A stretch of 39,833 bases of DNA from SHLJ01 sp041618535 (lineage in GTDB: Bacteria; Bacteroidota; Bacteroidia; Flavobacteriales; Flavobacteriaceae), in NCBI GenBank assembly GCA_041618535.1, contig JBFKFP010000006.1, positions 1 to 39,833 of the forward strand. The letters are read 5' to 3'. Position 1 is the stretch's first letter, and each line of letters opens with the position of its first letter. The notes beneath the pieces are model-generated. The model saw only the letters and a list, made by a program, of their open reading frames with translations, searched no databases and was not told the origin of the DNA. Position numbers and translations under genes: made by a program. Shown one piece after another: positions 15,882-24,373 of this stretch.

Positions 15882-16994
15882 TCAATTGATATCTTCTCCT
15901 TTTTCCAGTTTTTCAATATTGGCCTGAACACGCCCCTTGCTAGCAGGGTTAGGTGCATTGTCTAATGCCTTGCGGAGGTGATCTAAAGCGGTTCGATATT
16001 CTCCTTTTGCCGAATACGCCCTGGCCAAACCATAATGTACTGGCCAGGTATCAGGATGATTGTCGGCATTCATCTGAAATACTTCCATGGCCTTATCGGA
16101 CATATTCATCCCGATAAAGGTTCGACCTATCTGATGAACTTCCAGAATAGTGGCCTTCGGAATAAAACTTTCCAAAGTTGCCACAGCCTCATCGGTACGT
16201 CCAAGCCTGACCAGGATCTGTGCTTTGATATTGGTGTTGTTGATATTTGGCTGACTAAAGAACTGTCCTGAAATGGTTCCGTTGATCCAGCCAAGTGCTT
16301 CCTCCAGATCACCATCATTATTCAGGGCGAAATTGGCCGCCTGTTCCCATGTTTGCCTTGTAAAACCAGGCTGATCCTGAAGCTTTCTCCTGATATCCGC
16401 CAATACTATGTCGGTAACATTTAATTCAATTCTAAACGGAATTTGTTTCTTTTCCCATTTTAATACGGCTGTGGCGCCGTCTGCCGATACATCAACGAAC
16501 TCATAGGTGAGTTGTTCTACATGAGGAATTGACTGGGCTTGAACATCCACACGTAACGCATCCTGTGCGGGATCATAGAAATAGCTTCCCCAGGCGGTAT
16601 GATTTTTCGAGAAAATAATCGTGGTGCCTCCGTCCTCGTTAAGAACCATATGCAAACCATATTTGCCGGCTTTCAATGGTTTACCCTCTACAGTGACATC
16701 ATCTGTGAACTCGATAACGGTATTCTCATTGGCTCCTGCCCTCCAGGGTGACTCAGTTGCAGTTCCGAACCCGAGGTTATTCATGCCGTAGGGAACTAGT
16801 TTTCCCCAGATTTCACGTCCATTAACACCGGGACGCGAATAATAAATGGAAATTTCTGAGATCCCTACCGTCTGCGAGACAGATGCCATTTGGCTGGCGC
16901 GGGGAAGATCAAGGAGTTGAGAATGCGCCTCTTCGACGCTTAGGGTACAAATGATCAGGGCCAGTACAATAATTGCAGAGTGAAATTGTTTCAT
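15882..16994 (-). CDS. DUF2911 protein with C-terminal TPR repeats
   Basis: A 370-residue secreted protein (signal peptide to about residue 25, ending AHSQ). Residues about 30-200 form the DUF2911 domain: 'LPRASQMASVSQTVGISEISIYYSRPGV...REIWGKLVPYG', 'WRAGANENTVIEF', 'LKAGKYGLHMV', 'TIIFSKN' and 'WGSYFY' are its recognised pattern. The remainder is helical with tetratricopeptide-like repeats ('RLGRTDEAVATLESFIP', 'MNMSDKAMEVFQMNADNHPDTWPVHYGLARAYSAKGEYRTALDHLRKAL' region). The family is widespread in Bacteroidetes without known function; TPRs suggest protein binding in the periplasm. Expressed alone, ending at a strong terminator. Confidence 0.92.
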   Translation of the reverse strand: MKQFHSAIIVLALIICTLSVEEAHSQLLDLPRASQMASVSQTVGISEISIYYSRPGVNGREIWGKLVPYGMNNLGFGTATESPWRAGANENTVIEFTDDVTVEGKPLKAGKYGLHMVLNEDGGTTIIFSKNHTAWGSYFYDPAQDALRVDVQAQSIPHVEQLTYEFVDVSADGATAVLKWEKKQIPFRIELNVTDIVLADIRRKLQDQPGFTRQTWEQAANFALNNDGDLEEALGWINGTISGQFFSQPNINNTNIKAQILVRLGRTDEAVATLESFIPKATILEVHQIGRTFIGMNMSDKAMEVFQMNADNHPDTWPVHYGLARAYSAKGEYRTALDHLRKALDNAPNPASKGRVQANIEKLEKGEDIN

Positions 16995-17074
16995 CGTAAT
17001 TGATTTAATTGGAAGTTGTTTAAATTCAAATTACGACAAATACAGTGGGGCTTCGTTACAGTTCTGTTAATTAA

Positions 17075-18289
17075 CTATTCATTAAGAAGTTCTTCCACAA
17101 ACGACTCAAAATCCTCTTTAAACCTCAAAAATTTATCTCCTGTTGCCGGACCGTTAAACCCGGTGTGAATCTTTCTCACCTCCCCTTTCTTATCGATAAA
17201 TATTGAGGTTGGATAAGATAGTACATGGTTTAACATGGGAAGCTTTTCTTGTGCTTTTGCCTTGCTTGAGCTTCCATATTGGGCAAGTAAAACAGGATAT
17301 TCAATTCCTAAACGGGAACTTAACCTATCTATCGCCGCAAAGGCTGCCTCTTCGGTTTTGGCATATTCAAACGAAAGCGCAATGAACTCAATGTCCTTAT
17401 CCTTGTTTTTTTGGTAAAAATCTGAATAATAACGGCTCTCATCCAGGCAATTAGGGCACCAGGTGCCCATGATCTGAACTATGATCACTTTATTTTTAAA
17501 TCGATCATCTTCAAGTGATACCATGTTTCCCCTTGAATCTGGAAAGCTGAAACTGAGTTTATCGTACCCCTGCTTTAAAAATGTGAGGGAATCGGCGTCA
17601 GGTAATTCGAAATTATCATTTCTTTTTGCTGCGAATGGTTCTTTAAAATGGTTTCCTGAATAGAACGTACCAGACATACTTGAGTCACTGACCTCAGCCT
17701 TAAAGTAAAAGGCGTGTGCCCCGTCAAATGCAGAGAGTTTCAGTGTCCGGCCGTCCAGGACCCCCTCAAGAAATCGATAATCCCCTGTTTTTGTCCGGAA
17801 TGTTCCGGTTACCTTGCTTCCATTCTGTTTGAAAATACCCTTGGCGGGATACTCATCCTCAGGAATACCCTTACTGAAAATGGCTTCCCAGTTACCCGAA
17901 ATATCTGTTTCAGGGAGGGTGTCCACCTTATAACGCACCTTATTGCCATATTCTGCCCGAAAAGGAACCACCCGGTCAAGGCTTTCCTTGACATAGCTGC
18001 CCTTTAAGTCTTTTCCTTCAAAGGTACAGGCGAGGTAGCCTTCAAATACCGGGGTCCTAATGATGACCGAATCACCGGCGTAACGAATCTCATCAACACC
18101 AATCACCTCTTCAGCATTATAAATCTCCAGCGAGTCTTTTGTCAATACCCTGAAGTTAAAAGCCAGGTTTTCACCATCCTGGACTTCTAAAACCCCACGG
18201 TAATAACCTGGCTCCAGATTCTTTTCCTCGGCAGAATCACACGATAAAAAAATGATCAGACAAAATAAAAATGCGGTGCGAAATTTCAT
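17075..18289 (-). CDS. TlpA-family thioredoxin-fold lipoprotein
   Basis: A 404-residue periplasm-facing lipoprotein (signal KFRTAFLFCLIIFLSCDS, lipid Cys17). Residues about 25-230 form a beta-rich region of repeated 'G.Y.G.L' and 'ISGNWEAIF...KGIFKQNGSKVTGTFR' type strands, commonly found ahead of TlpA domains in Bacteroidetes. The C-terminal thioredoxin fold (about 245-404) holds W-C-P-N-C (near residue 275) and a later cis-Pro in 'LSYPTSIFIDKKGEV', so it should be a functional disulfide reductase, for example in cytochrome c or envelope protein maturation. It begins 51 bases after the coiled-coil gene, which ends with its own terminator in between. Confidence 0.93.
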   Translation of the reverse strand: MKFRTAFLFCLIIFLSCDSAEEKNLEPGYYRGVLEVQDGENLAFNFRVLTKDSLEIYNAEEVIGVDEIRYAGDSVIIRTPVFEGYLACTFEGKDLKGSYVKESLDRVVPFRAEYGNKVRYKVDTLPETDISGNWEAIFSKGIPEDEYPAKGIFKQNGSKVTGTFRTKTGDYRFLEGVLDGRTLKLSAFDGAHAFYFKAEVSDSSMSGTFYSGNHFKEPFAAKRNDNFELPDADSLTFLKQGYDKLSFSFPDSRGNMVSLEDDRFKNKVIIVQIMGTWCPNCLDESRYYSDFYQKNKDKDIEFIALSFEYAKTEEAAFAAIDRLSSRLGIEYPVLLAQYGSSSKAKAQEKLPMLNHVLSYPTSIFIDKKGEVRKIHTGFNGPATGDKFLRFKEDFESFVEELLNE

Positions 18290-18301
18290 GATATATGATA
18301 T

Positions 18302-18328
18302 AAAAAGGGCGTTAATCTCTCAACGCCC
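18302..18328 (-). terminator. Terminator between the coiled-coil gene and the TlpA-family gene
   Basis: On the minus strand, stem GGGCGTT/AACGCCC (18322-18328 with 18307-18313, 8-base loop) followed by five T (18306-18302). It separates the two-gene coiled-coil unit from the downstream lipoprotein gene. Confidence 0.85.
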
Positions 18329-18340
18329 TGTTTTCATGTG

Positions 18341-19060
18341 TTATTGGTCTTTTTTATCAACCTTTTTTAACTTCTCCTTTTGTGATTTTAAGTCAGTTTT
18401 GTTTTTAGCGACGTTAGTCTCTAAATTTTTCAATCGCTGTTCGGCCCTGGCTATCTTCTCCTCTTTTGCGGCGATTTCCTCCTCAGTCAGTTTACCTTCA
18501 GCCTTGGCAACCTCCAATTTCTCCCTGGCAGCCTGGATCCTTGATTTAGCTCTTATGGATTCCTCCTGGGCATTCTGAATTGAATTTTCATGAGACTGAA
18601 GTTTTGCCCTTGCCTCTGCAGCCCTTGATTGCCCGAATTCACGACCTTGAAGTTCTCCTTTATTCTTGCCATAAGCATTCCCCTCAGCTTCGGCATCACC
18701 ATCGTCCCTGTCAGCATCTTCTTTTATTTTCTTTTCCTTGCCTTTCTGAGATTTTGCCAATTCCTTTTCTTCTTTAGCCTGTGCCCTTGTATTCTTTCCC
18801 AATTCCCTGGCTTCCTCTTTTTCTTGGTCCTTCAGTTCCTTCGCCTGTTCCTTTTCCTTCGCCTTTTCGTTTTTTCCAATGGCTTTAGCCTCCTGTTTAA
18901 ATTCTTTGGCTTCCTGCTTCACATCCTTGGACGTTTTCTCTTTGGCCGTCTTCATTTCCTTTTTGACCTTCTCATTCTTTTGGGCCAAAGCATTTTGAGG
19001 GGCCATGATTATCAATCCTGTGATCAGGATCAGAATAAATTTTATTTTTTTCATCTTCAA
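18341..19060 (-). CDS. Secreted Lys/Glu-rich coiled-coil protein
   Basis: A 239-residue protein with signal peptide (KIKFILILITGLIIMAPQNALAQ). The mature chain is almost wholly charged helix: Lys, Glu, Ala and Gln dominate, with internal repeats such as K-Q-E-A-K twice in a row ('VKQEAKEFKQEAKAIGK'). A short acidic, Gly-containing break near the middle ('EDADRDDGDAEAEGNAYG') divides two coiled-coil halves. No enzyme motif is visible and low complexity makes homology unreliable. It follows the 67-residue lipoprotein gene by 12 bases and ends at a terminator, so the two form one unit. A structural or peptidoglycan/outer-membrane spacing role is inferred only. Confidence 0.82.
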   Translation of the reverse strand: MKMKKIKFILILITGLIIMAPQNALAQKNEKVKKEMKTAKEKTSKDVKQEAKEFKQEAKAIGKNEKAKEKEQAKELKDQEKEEARELGKNTRAQAKEEKELAKSQKGKEKKIKEDADRDDGDAEAEGNAYGKNKGELQGREFGQSRAAEARAKLQSHENSIQNAQEESIRAKSRIQAAREKLEVAKAEGKLTEEEIAAKEEKIARAEQRLKNLETNVAKNKTDLKSQKEKLKKVDKKDQ

Positions 19061-19072
19061 ATTTTTATTTTT

Positions 19073-19276
19073 TTAAATACTATCTAATTCCTCCAAAGCC
19101 TCTTTTAGGTCCTTTGTATCAGATTCCAACGATTTGGCGTTTTCCTCAATTTCGGCCTCCAGGGCTTCAACTTCCTTAACAACAGCCTCATCTTCTGCCT
19201 TTTCCTTCTTTTTATCCCGGCATGACCAAATTAATGCCAATGCAATTCCAAGGAATAAAATTCTTTTGTAATTCAT
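19073..19276 (-). CDS. Small acidic helical lipoprotein (Lpp-like architecture)
   Basis: A 67-residue lipoprotein: signal NYKRILFLGIALALIWSC with lipid Cys at about 19, then a 48-residue charged helix ('EVEALEAEIEENAKSLESD') with heptad-like Leu/Ile/Val spacing and strong net negative charge. This resembles the layout of Braun's lipoprotein, but it lacks a C-terminal Lys (it ends in ELDSI), so covalent wall linkage as in E. coli is not expected. First gene of a unit with the Lys-rich coiled-coil protein; divergent from pheT. Confidence 0.8.
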   Translation of the reverse strand: MNYKRILFLGIALALIWSCRDKKKEKAEDEAVVKEVEALEAEIEENAKSLESDTKDLKEALEELDSI

Positions 19277-19325
19277 GATCTATAGTTTTAGGTTAACAAC
19301 CGAAAATACAATTTTCCTCACAGTA

Positions 19326-19356
19326 TTTGAATGCAATTCTCATTATTTTATCTTTG
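19326..19356 (+). promoter_or_regulatory. Consensus Bacteroidetes promoter of pheT
   Basis: TTTG at 19326-19329, exactly 19 bases, then TATCTTTG at 19349-19356: a full match to TTTG-N19-TAnnTTTG. The start point would lie about 18 bases before the ATG at 19377, which also decides against the longer upstream frame for pheT. Confidence 0.85.
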
Positions 19357-19376
19357 CCCTTTATGAAGACCCGCTT

Positions 19377-21803
19377 ATGAAAATCTCCTATAATTGGTTA
19401 AAGCAATTTTTAAACCTCGATTGGGAAGCCAAACAAACTGCAGAATTGCTGACAGACCTCGGGCTGGAAGTTGAAGGCATTGAAGAATTTGAGTCTGTCA
19501 GGGGCGGCCTTGAAGGTGTCATTGTTGGTGAAGTTATTAGCTGCATTAAGCATCCTAATGCAGACCGGCTTAAATTGACTACTGTCGACCTGGGAAATGG
19601 AGATCCGGTCCAGATCGTCTGTGGTGCTCCTAATGTTGAAAAGGGCCAGAAAGTGCCTGTGGCGACTGTTGGATCAACCCTGTACCCGGTTAACGGAGAA
19701 GAATTCAAAATCAAGAAAGGTAAGATCAGGGGTGAAGAAAGCCACGGAATGATCTGTGCGGAAGATGAGCTGGGTATTGGTAACTCTCATGATGGGATCC
19801 TCGTTCTTGACGAATCATTAAAAGTAGGGACTGCAGCTTCCGAGGTATTTGAGATAGAAACTGACAAGGTCTTCGAGATAGGGCTTACTCCCAATAGGGC
19901 CGATGCGATGAGCCATTACGGCGTTGCGCGCGATCTGAAGGCAGGGTTGTTACAAAAGGAGGTCAATCTCGAACTTATAACGCCCTCTGTGAGTGCATTC
20001 CATGTAGATTCCAGGACGCTGAAGATTGAAGTAGATGTGCAGGATACAGAACGTGCGCCCAGATACTGCGGGGTCACGATCACCGGGCTGAAGGTTACTG
20101 ACTCCCCTTTGTGGCTGCAAAACCGATTAAGAGCCATTGGCCTCTCTCCAATCAATAATATTGTGGATGTAACCAATTATGTGCTTCATGAATTGGGACA
20201 ACCTTTACATGCCTTTGATGCCGTAAAAATCACTGGGAATAAGGTGGTGGTGAAAACCCTGCCCAAGGGCACCAAATTCGTCACTCTTGATGAGGTTGAG
20301 CGAGAACTGCACGAGGAGGACCTTATGATATGCGATGCGGAAAAACCAATGTGTATAGCGGGTGTTTTCGGAGGAATCCATTCAGGAGTTTCAGAGGGTA
20401 CCACAAGCATCTTCCTTGAAAGTGCTTATTTCGACCCGGTCAGTATCCGTAAAACGTCGAAACGACATAGCCTTAATACAGATGCCTCATTCAGATTTGA
20501 ACGTGGTATAGATCCCAATATTACCGAGTACGCCCTGAAACGGGCCGCCTTGCTCATCTGCGAGGTAGCCGGCGGGGAGATAAGCGGCGACGTATTTGAT
20601 TCTTATCCAAAAAAAATAGAGGATTTCCAGGTCGTCTTATCTTTTGATAACGCAGCAAGGCTTATCGGGCAGGAAATTCCCCGTGAAACTATCAAGGCAA
20701 TCCTGATGTCACTCGATATTAAGATCAATAATGTTACCGAGGCCGGCCTGGGCCTTACTGTTCCGGCATACAGAAACGATGTTCAGCGGGAAGCAGATAT
20801 CATTGAAGAGATTTTAAGGGTTTATGGCTACAACAGAATAGATACAACCGAGAAACTGAATGCCTCTATAGCTATAACCTCAAAATATGAGGATCACAGG
20901 ATTCAGAACGTAATTGGAAACCAACTTGCGGCCCTCGGTTTTTACGAGATGCTTGCAAATTCGCTCACCACGGGTAAGTACGCAGATTTAAGCACTGAGA
21001 TTAACGCCGAATCCAATGTAGAGATTTTGAATCCGCTCAGCCAGGAACTTGCCAGCATGCGGCAAAGCATGCTGTTCAGCGGACTCGAAGCTTTGTCATA
21101 TAATCTTAACAGGCAACAGATTGACCTTAAGTTTTTCGAATTCGGTAAAACCTATCACAAAGGAAACAAGGGTTGGGATGAACGAAAACACCTGGCACTG
21201 TTTATCACAGGTAAACGTGAATCTGAAAGCTGGTCACTGACCAGCCGGCCTACCGACTTTTTCTATCTGAAAGGTATAATTCATTCAATACTGGATAGAC
21301 TTGGGCTAAAAAACACTTCCGAGTCAGGACTTCAGAACGACCTGATTTCGGAGGGTTTAAGTATCAAGGACGATTCGAAAGTTCTTTTGGAATTCGGTCT
21401 GGTGAAAAAATCGATCTTAAAGAAATTCGACATCGACCAAAATGTATTATATGCCGACTTTAACTGGGATATTATTCTCGAGCGTGTTCCCCACCAGGAG
21501 ATCTTATTTGAAGACATCCCTAAATATCCTGAAGTAAGAAGGGATTTCGCCCTTCTTCTTGATGAGGGCGTCTCATTTGATTCCGTTAAAAGCATTGCCA
21601 TGAAATCTGAGAGAAATCTATTGAAGTCGATAAATCTTTTCGATGTTTATCAGGGCAAGAATTTACCAAAAGGGAAAAAGAGCTATGCGGTGAGTTTCGT
21701 GATCCAGGACAACAGAAAAACCTTGACTGATAAGCAGATAGATAAAATAATGTCGAAGCTTCAATCCAATTTCGAAAGGGAACTGGGAGCTGAATTGCGT
21801 TAA
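19377..21803 (+). CDS. pheT: Phenylalanine--tRNA ligase beta subunit
   Basis: An 808-residue subunit of the (alpha-beta)2 enzyme charging tRNA-Phe. It shows the N-terminal 'MKISYNWLKQFLNL', an EMAP/OB tRNA-binding domain (about 42-155, 'IVGEVISCIKHPNADRLKLTTVDLG'), B3/B4 editing domain ('PLHAFDAVKI', 'CIAGVFGGIHSGVSE'), B5 domain, catalytic-like core ('LNPLSQELASMRQSML') and C-terminal anticodon-binding FDX-ACB domain ('KYPEVRRDFALLLDEGVSFDSV'). Length is normal. I start at ATG 19377 rather than the open upstream frame because a consensus promoter overlaps that extension. pheS is not in the window, so the two subunits are encoded apart. Confidence 0.97.
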   Translation: MKISYNWLKQFLNLDWEAKQTAELLTDLGLEVEGIEEFESVRGGLEGVIVGEVISCIKHPNADRLKLTTVDLGNGDPVQIVCGAPNVEKGQKVPVATVGSTLYPVNGEEFKIKKGKIRGEESHGMICAEDELGIGNSHDGILVLDESLKVGTAASEVFEIETDKVFEIGLTPNRADAMSHYGVARDLKAGLLQKEVNLELITPSVSAFHVDSRTLKIEVDVQDTERAPRYCGVTITGLKVTDSPLWLQNRLRAIGLSPINNIVDVTNYVLHELGQPLHAFDAVKITGNKVVVKTLPKGTKFVTLDEVERELHEEDLMICDAEKPMCIAGVFGGIHSGVSEGTTSIFLESAYFDPVSIRKTSKRHSLNTDASFRFERGIDPNITEYALKRAALLICEVAGGEISGDVFDSYPKKIEDFQVVLSFDNAARLIGQEIPRETIKAILMSLDIKINNVTEAGLGLTVPAYRNDVQREADIIEEILRVYGYNRIDTTEKLNASIAITSKYEDHRIQNVIGNQLAALGFYEMLANSLTTGKYADLSTEINAESNVEILNPLSQELASMRQSMLFSGLEALSYNLNRQQIDLKFFEFGKTYHKGNKGWDERKHLALFITGKRESESWSLTSRPTDFFYLKGIIHSILDRLGLKNTSESGLQNDLISEGLSIKDDSKVLLEFGLVKKSILKKFDIDQNVLYADFNWDIILERVPHQEILFEDIPKYPEVRRDFALLLDEGVSFDSVKSIAMKSERNLLKSINLFDVYQGKNLPKGKKSYAVSFVIQDNRKTLTDKQIDKIMSKLQSNFERELGAELR

Positions 21804-21831
21804 CAAGTTTTATAAAATTTGGACTTGTTTT
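21802..21831 (+). terminator. Weak AT-rich hairpin after pheT
   Basis: AACAAGT (21802-21808) pairs with ACTTGTT (21823-21829) across a 14-base loop, followed by a short T-run. Weak compared with the other terminators in the window. Confidence 0.3.
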
Positions 21832-21855
21832 GAATTTAATTATGCCATAACTTAG
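21825..21855 (+). promoter_or_regulatory. Candidate promoter for the two-helix membrane protein
   Basis: TTG at 21825-21827, 20-base spacer, TAACTTAG at 21848-21855 (one base off consensus), 24 bases before the ATG at 21880. The TTG lies inside the 3' arm of the weak hairpin after pheT. Confidence 0.4.
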
Positions 21856-21879
21856 CGCAAAATTGCAGAAAAAGTTACC

Positions 21880-22596
21880 ATGATTAAACGCATTAATGCA
21901 TTGGACGAATTACAATTGGCCCAGTCCAAACTCCTCAAGGGCCAGGATATCCTGGAGCAGGTGAAAGCCGTCCTCGACGAGGATGGTGAAATTGAAAATC
22001 GCATTATAAGCACCCTGAATTCCGGAGAAAACAGGTCATTTAACAACTTTGATATAGATTTGCTTGAATCCGGACGGATTTTCCATATCGAGTCCATAAA
22101 AAATACCTGTATCGAATACCGTCTTCGATTTTTGGACACCAAGCTGTTTAAGAATGAAATCCCGCGAGAGGCGATTCAGGAAATCAAAGCCCTGGAGAAA
22201 GCGCATGGGACAGAGTTCAGAGGCTATAAAATAATGGCTCCTGCCAAGTTATTCAAACTTGAGAATGCTGATGATCCTGTCCTGTTTGTCCCTTTAGGTA
22301 ATGATTATTACTACCTTATTCATAAGTGGGGCAATGACTTGCATCCGTTGAGGAAATGGATAATGAAACCGTTCAAGAACATTGTGAATATGGTTCTGAC
22401 CCTTTTTATAATCAGTATACTGTTCACAAATTTACTGATCGACACCCGATATGGTTCGAAATTAAGCGGAGGAGAGATGATGATCATTTTCCTGTTCGTT
22501 TTTAAATCATTTGTGGCCATTGCCATTTACTACGGAATCGCCTTAGGGAAGAATTTCAGCAACGTGATCTGGGACAGCAAATATTTTAATGCCTGA
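21880..22596 (+). CDS. Conserved protein with C-terminal membrane hairpin, unknown
   Basis: A 238-residue protein. The first 160 residues look soluble: a helical start ('LDELQLAQSKLLKGQDILEQVKAVL') and a middle 'RGYKIMAPAKLFKLENADDPVLFVPLGNDYYYLIHKWGNDL' region. Two predicted transmembrane helices follow (about 165-187 'IVNMVLTLFIISILFTNLLI' and about 200-222 'MIIFLFVFKSFVAIAIYYGIAL'). It ends 'FSNVIWDSKYFN', a tail I have seen in uncharacterised Flavobacteria proteins. No function known; the topology suggests a cytoplasmic domain on the inner membrane. Its end overlaps the convergent decarboxylase gene by 11 bases. Confidence 0.8.
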   Translation: MIKRINALDELQLAQSKLLKGQDILEQVKAVLDEDGEIENRIISTLNSGENRSFNNFDIDLLESGRIFHIESIKNTCIEYRLRFLDTKLFKNEIPREAIQEIKALEKAHGTEFRGYKIMAPAKLFKLENADDPVLFVPLGNDYYYLIHKWGNDLHPLRKWIMKPFKNIVNMVLTLFIISILFTNLLIDTRYGSKLSGGEMMIIFLFVFKSFVAIAIYYGIALGKNFSNVIWDSKYFNA

Positions 22597-24019
22597 TAAG
22601 AAGATTCAAATGCCTTTCTATCATATCAAGAGCCCGGTTTACCGTTGAAAGTTTAGTTCTGAATGAGAGCAAGGCCATTCTTATAACAAAGCGGCCTTCA
22701 ATGATAGTAGAACTCAGAAAAACTTCCCCGTCCTTATGAATCTGCCGGAGCAATTCACGGTTGAACTCATTCTCATTTTCAGCCGGATACCAGAAATAGC
22801 TGACTGAAAGCTCAGGTTCGGGGCCTAAACAGAACCCTAATTCCTTAAGACCCTTCCTGAAATATCGGGTCAGCAGCACCTTTTCCTCAAGGCAGGCTTT
22901 AAAGGGTTCAAGTCCGTGGAGTTGAAGGGGTAGCCATAATCTCAAACTTCTGAAATGCTTGGTGAGTTCAGGAGAGACATCTGCAGGATGAACAGGGGAA
23001 TCTGCCGTCACTGCGTCCTGCATATAATTAGCCCTGTAGACATGGGAATGATAAACAGCCTCTTTATCTTTCACCAGAACCGCACCTAACCCATAGGGCA
23101 GGAACAATCCCTTATGGGGGTCCACCACAAGGGAATCTGAGCGCTCAATACCTTTAAACTTTTCCTTTTGGGAGTCAACAAGAATAAAAAACCCGCCATA
23201 GGCCGCGTCTATATGAAACCAGAGGTCATGGAATTGTGTGATATTCGCTATACTATCTAAAGGATCAATAGCACCGGTATCTGTGGTTCCCGCAGATGCA
23301 ATGACAAGGAATGGATCTAGTCCATTTGCCCGGTCCTCCTTTATTTTAGATTCAAGGTCGGAGGGCACTAATCTATGCTTGTCATCCAACTCTACATAAC
23401 GGACCTGAGCATCTTCCAGCCCGATAATCTTCAGGGCTTTATTGATACAATGGTGTACCTGAGGACTCATGTATATGACGCTGTTCGGGATTCTTTCATT
23501 TTTAATCCCATACCGGTCTCGCGCTGCAGTAAGGGCGATAAGGTTGGCTATGGATCCTCCGGATGCCAAATTTCCGACCGCCGAAACCGGGTATCCGAAT
23601 ATCGACTTCATCCAGTCCAGTAATTCGTGTTCTATGGCAACTCCTGAAGGGCAGGAATAATTTATTCCAACATATTCATTGGTAACATCAACAAGGTAGT
23701 CTGCTAATGCCGAGGTGTAGATTCCTCCCCCAGGAATATAGCCGAGATGGCTTCCTGAGGCAGGTTTTATTCCCTTCGAGGCAACCTCCCTGTCATAAAG
23801 ATCAATTAATTGACTTAAACTCTGCTTCTCCGTTTTAAGGGCCATGGCTCCAGGTGTGGCTTCAGCATCTGAATAAGCGACCATTTTGTCTAACTTATCA
23901 ATAAATAAACCGGCATACCGCCCTACTTCATCAAGGTATTCTTTGCGTTTCCTGCTATCCGGTTCAAGTTCAGCCGATGCCCGTTCTAATGACCTTATCC
24001 TGTCTGTTAGTTCATTCAC
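22586..24019 (-). CDS. Pyridoxal-phosphate-dependent decarboxylase (group II)
   Basis: A 477-residue enzyme of the aromatic-amino-acid/glutamate decarboxylase superfamily. 'GNLASGGSIANLIALTAARD' and 'SPQVHHCINKALKIIGL' bind the cofactor region, 'HIDAAYGGFFIL' carries the Asp that pairs with the pyridine nitrogen, and 'VDPHKGLFLPYG' carries the Schiff-base Lys (about residue 301). The His after the SPQVH strand stacks on the ring in this family. Substrate (Phe, Tyr, Trp, Glu or another acid) cannot be set from sequence. Monocistronic; divergent from the DUF2007 gene. Confidence 0.93.
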   Translation of the reverse strand: MNELTDRIRSLERASAELEPDSRKRKEYLDEVGRYAGLFIDKLDKMVAYSDAEATPGAMALKTEKQSLSQLIDLYDREVASKGIKPASGSHLGYIPGGGIYTSALADYLVDVTNEYVGINYSCPSGVAIEHELLDWMKSIFGYPVSAVGNLASGGSIANLIALTAARDRYGIKNERIPNSVIYMSPQVHHCINKALKIIGLEDAQVRYVELDDKHRLVPSDLESKIKEDRANGLDPFLVIASAGTTDTGAIDPLDSIANITQFHDLWFHIDAAYGGFFILVDSQKEKFKGIERSDSLVVDPHKGLFLPYGLGAVLVKDKEAVYHSHVYRANYMQDAVTADSPVHPADVSPELTKHFRSLRLWLPLQLHGLEPFKACLEEKVLLTRYFRKGLKELGFCLGPEPELSVSYFWYPAENENEFNRELLRQIHKDGEVFLSSTIIEGRFVIRMALLSFRTKLSTVNRALDMIERHLNLLIRH

Positions 24020-24136
24020 AACATTTTCTTTTATGATCGGGTTAAAATTATGGTAAATTGATCATTAGTTGATGCAATCAGGTCTGAATTATACCGAATT
24101 TTTCGTATCTTAATACTACTGAAATATACCTTACAT

Positions 24137-24370
24137 ATGGAAAGCCATTATAGCCGAATATATACCGGGAGTTTTGTTGTTGTTCAACTGATATCGACAC
24201 GCTTAAAAGAGATCGGGATTTCTCCCATAATAAAGGATGAGACCGAATCTGGACGGCTTGCCGGTTTTGGATCGGGTGTGCCGGGGCAACAGGAAGTATT
24301 CGTCCATGAAGACGAATTGGATAAGGCGGTTAGAGTGGTAGAGTCCACCCTGGCTGAAATGGAATCCTGA
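24137..24370 (+). CDS. DUF2007 small protein
   Basis: A 77-residue soluble protein matching the DUF2007 pattern: an N-terminal strand 'YSRIYTGSFVVVQLISTRLKEIGISPIIKDE' and the C-terminal 'QEVFVHEDELDKAVRVVEST' forming a small alpha-beta fold. The family is described as a putative signal-transducing or metal-related domain, without proven function. Four bases from the convergent ABC-F gene. Start ATG 24137 is the only plausible one. Confidence 0.88.
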   Translation: MESHYSRIYTGSFVVVQLISTRLKEIGISPIIKDETESGRLAGFGSGVPGQQEVFVHEDELDKAVRVVESTLAEMES

Positions 24371-24373
24371 TAC

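Noticed and set aside
15882..16994. Fusion of two genes (DUF2911 and TPR)
   Set aside because: The two-part form with a continuous frame is the usual one for this family in Bacteroidetes as I know it.
19275..19376. N-terminal extension of PheT
   Set aside because: The extension contains a full consensus promoter, and PheT normally starts at MKISYNWL.
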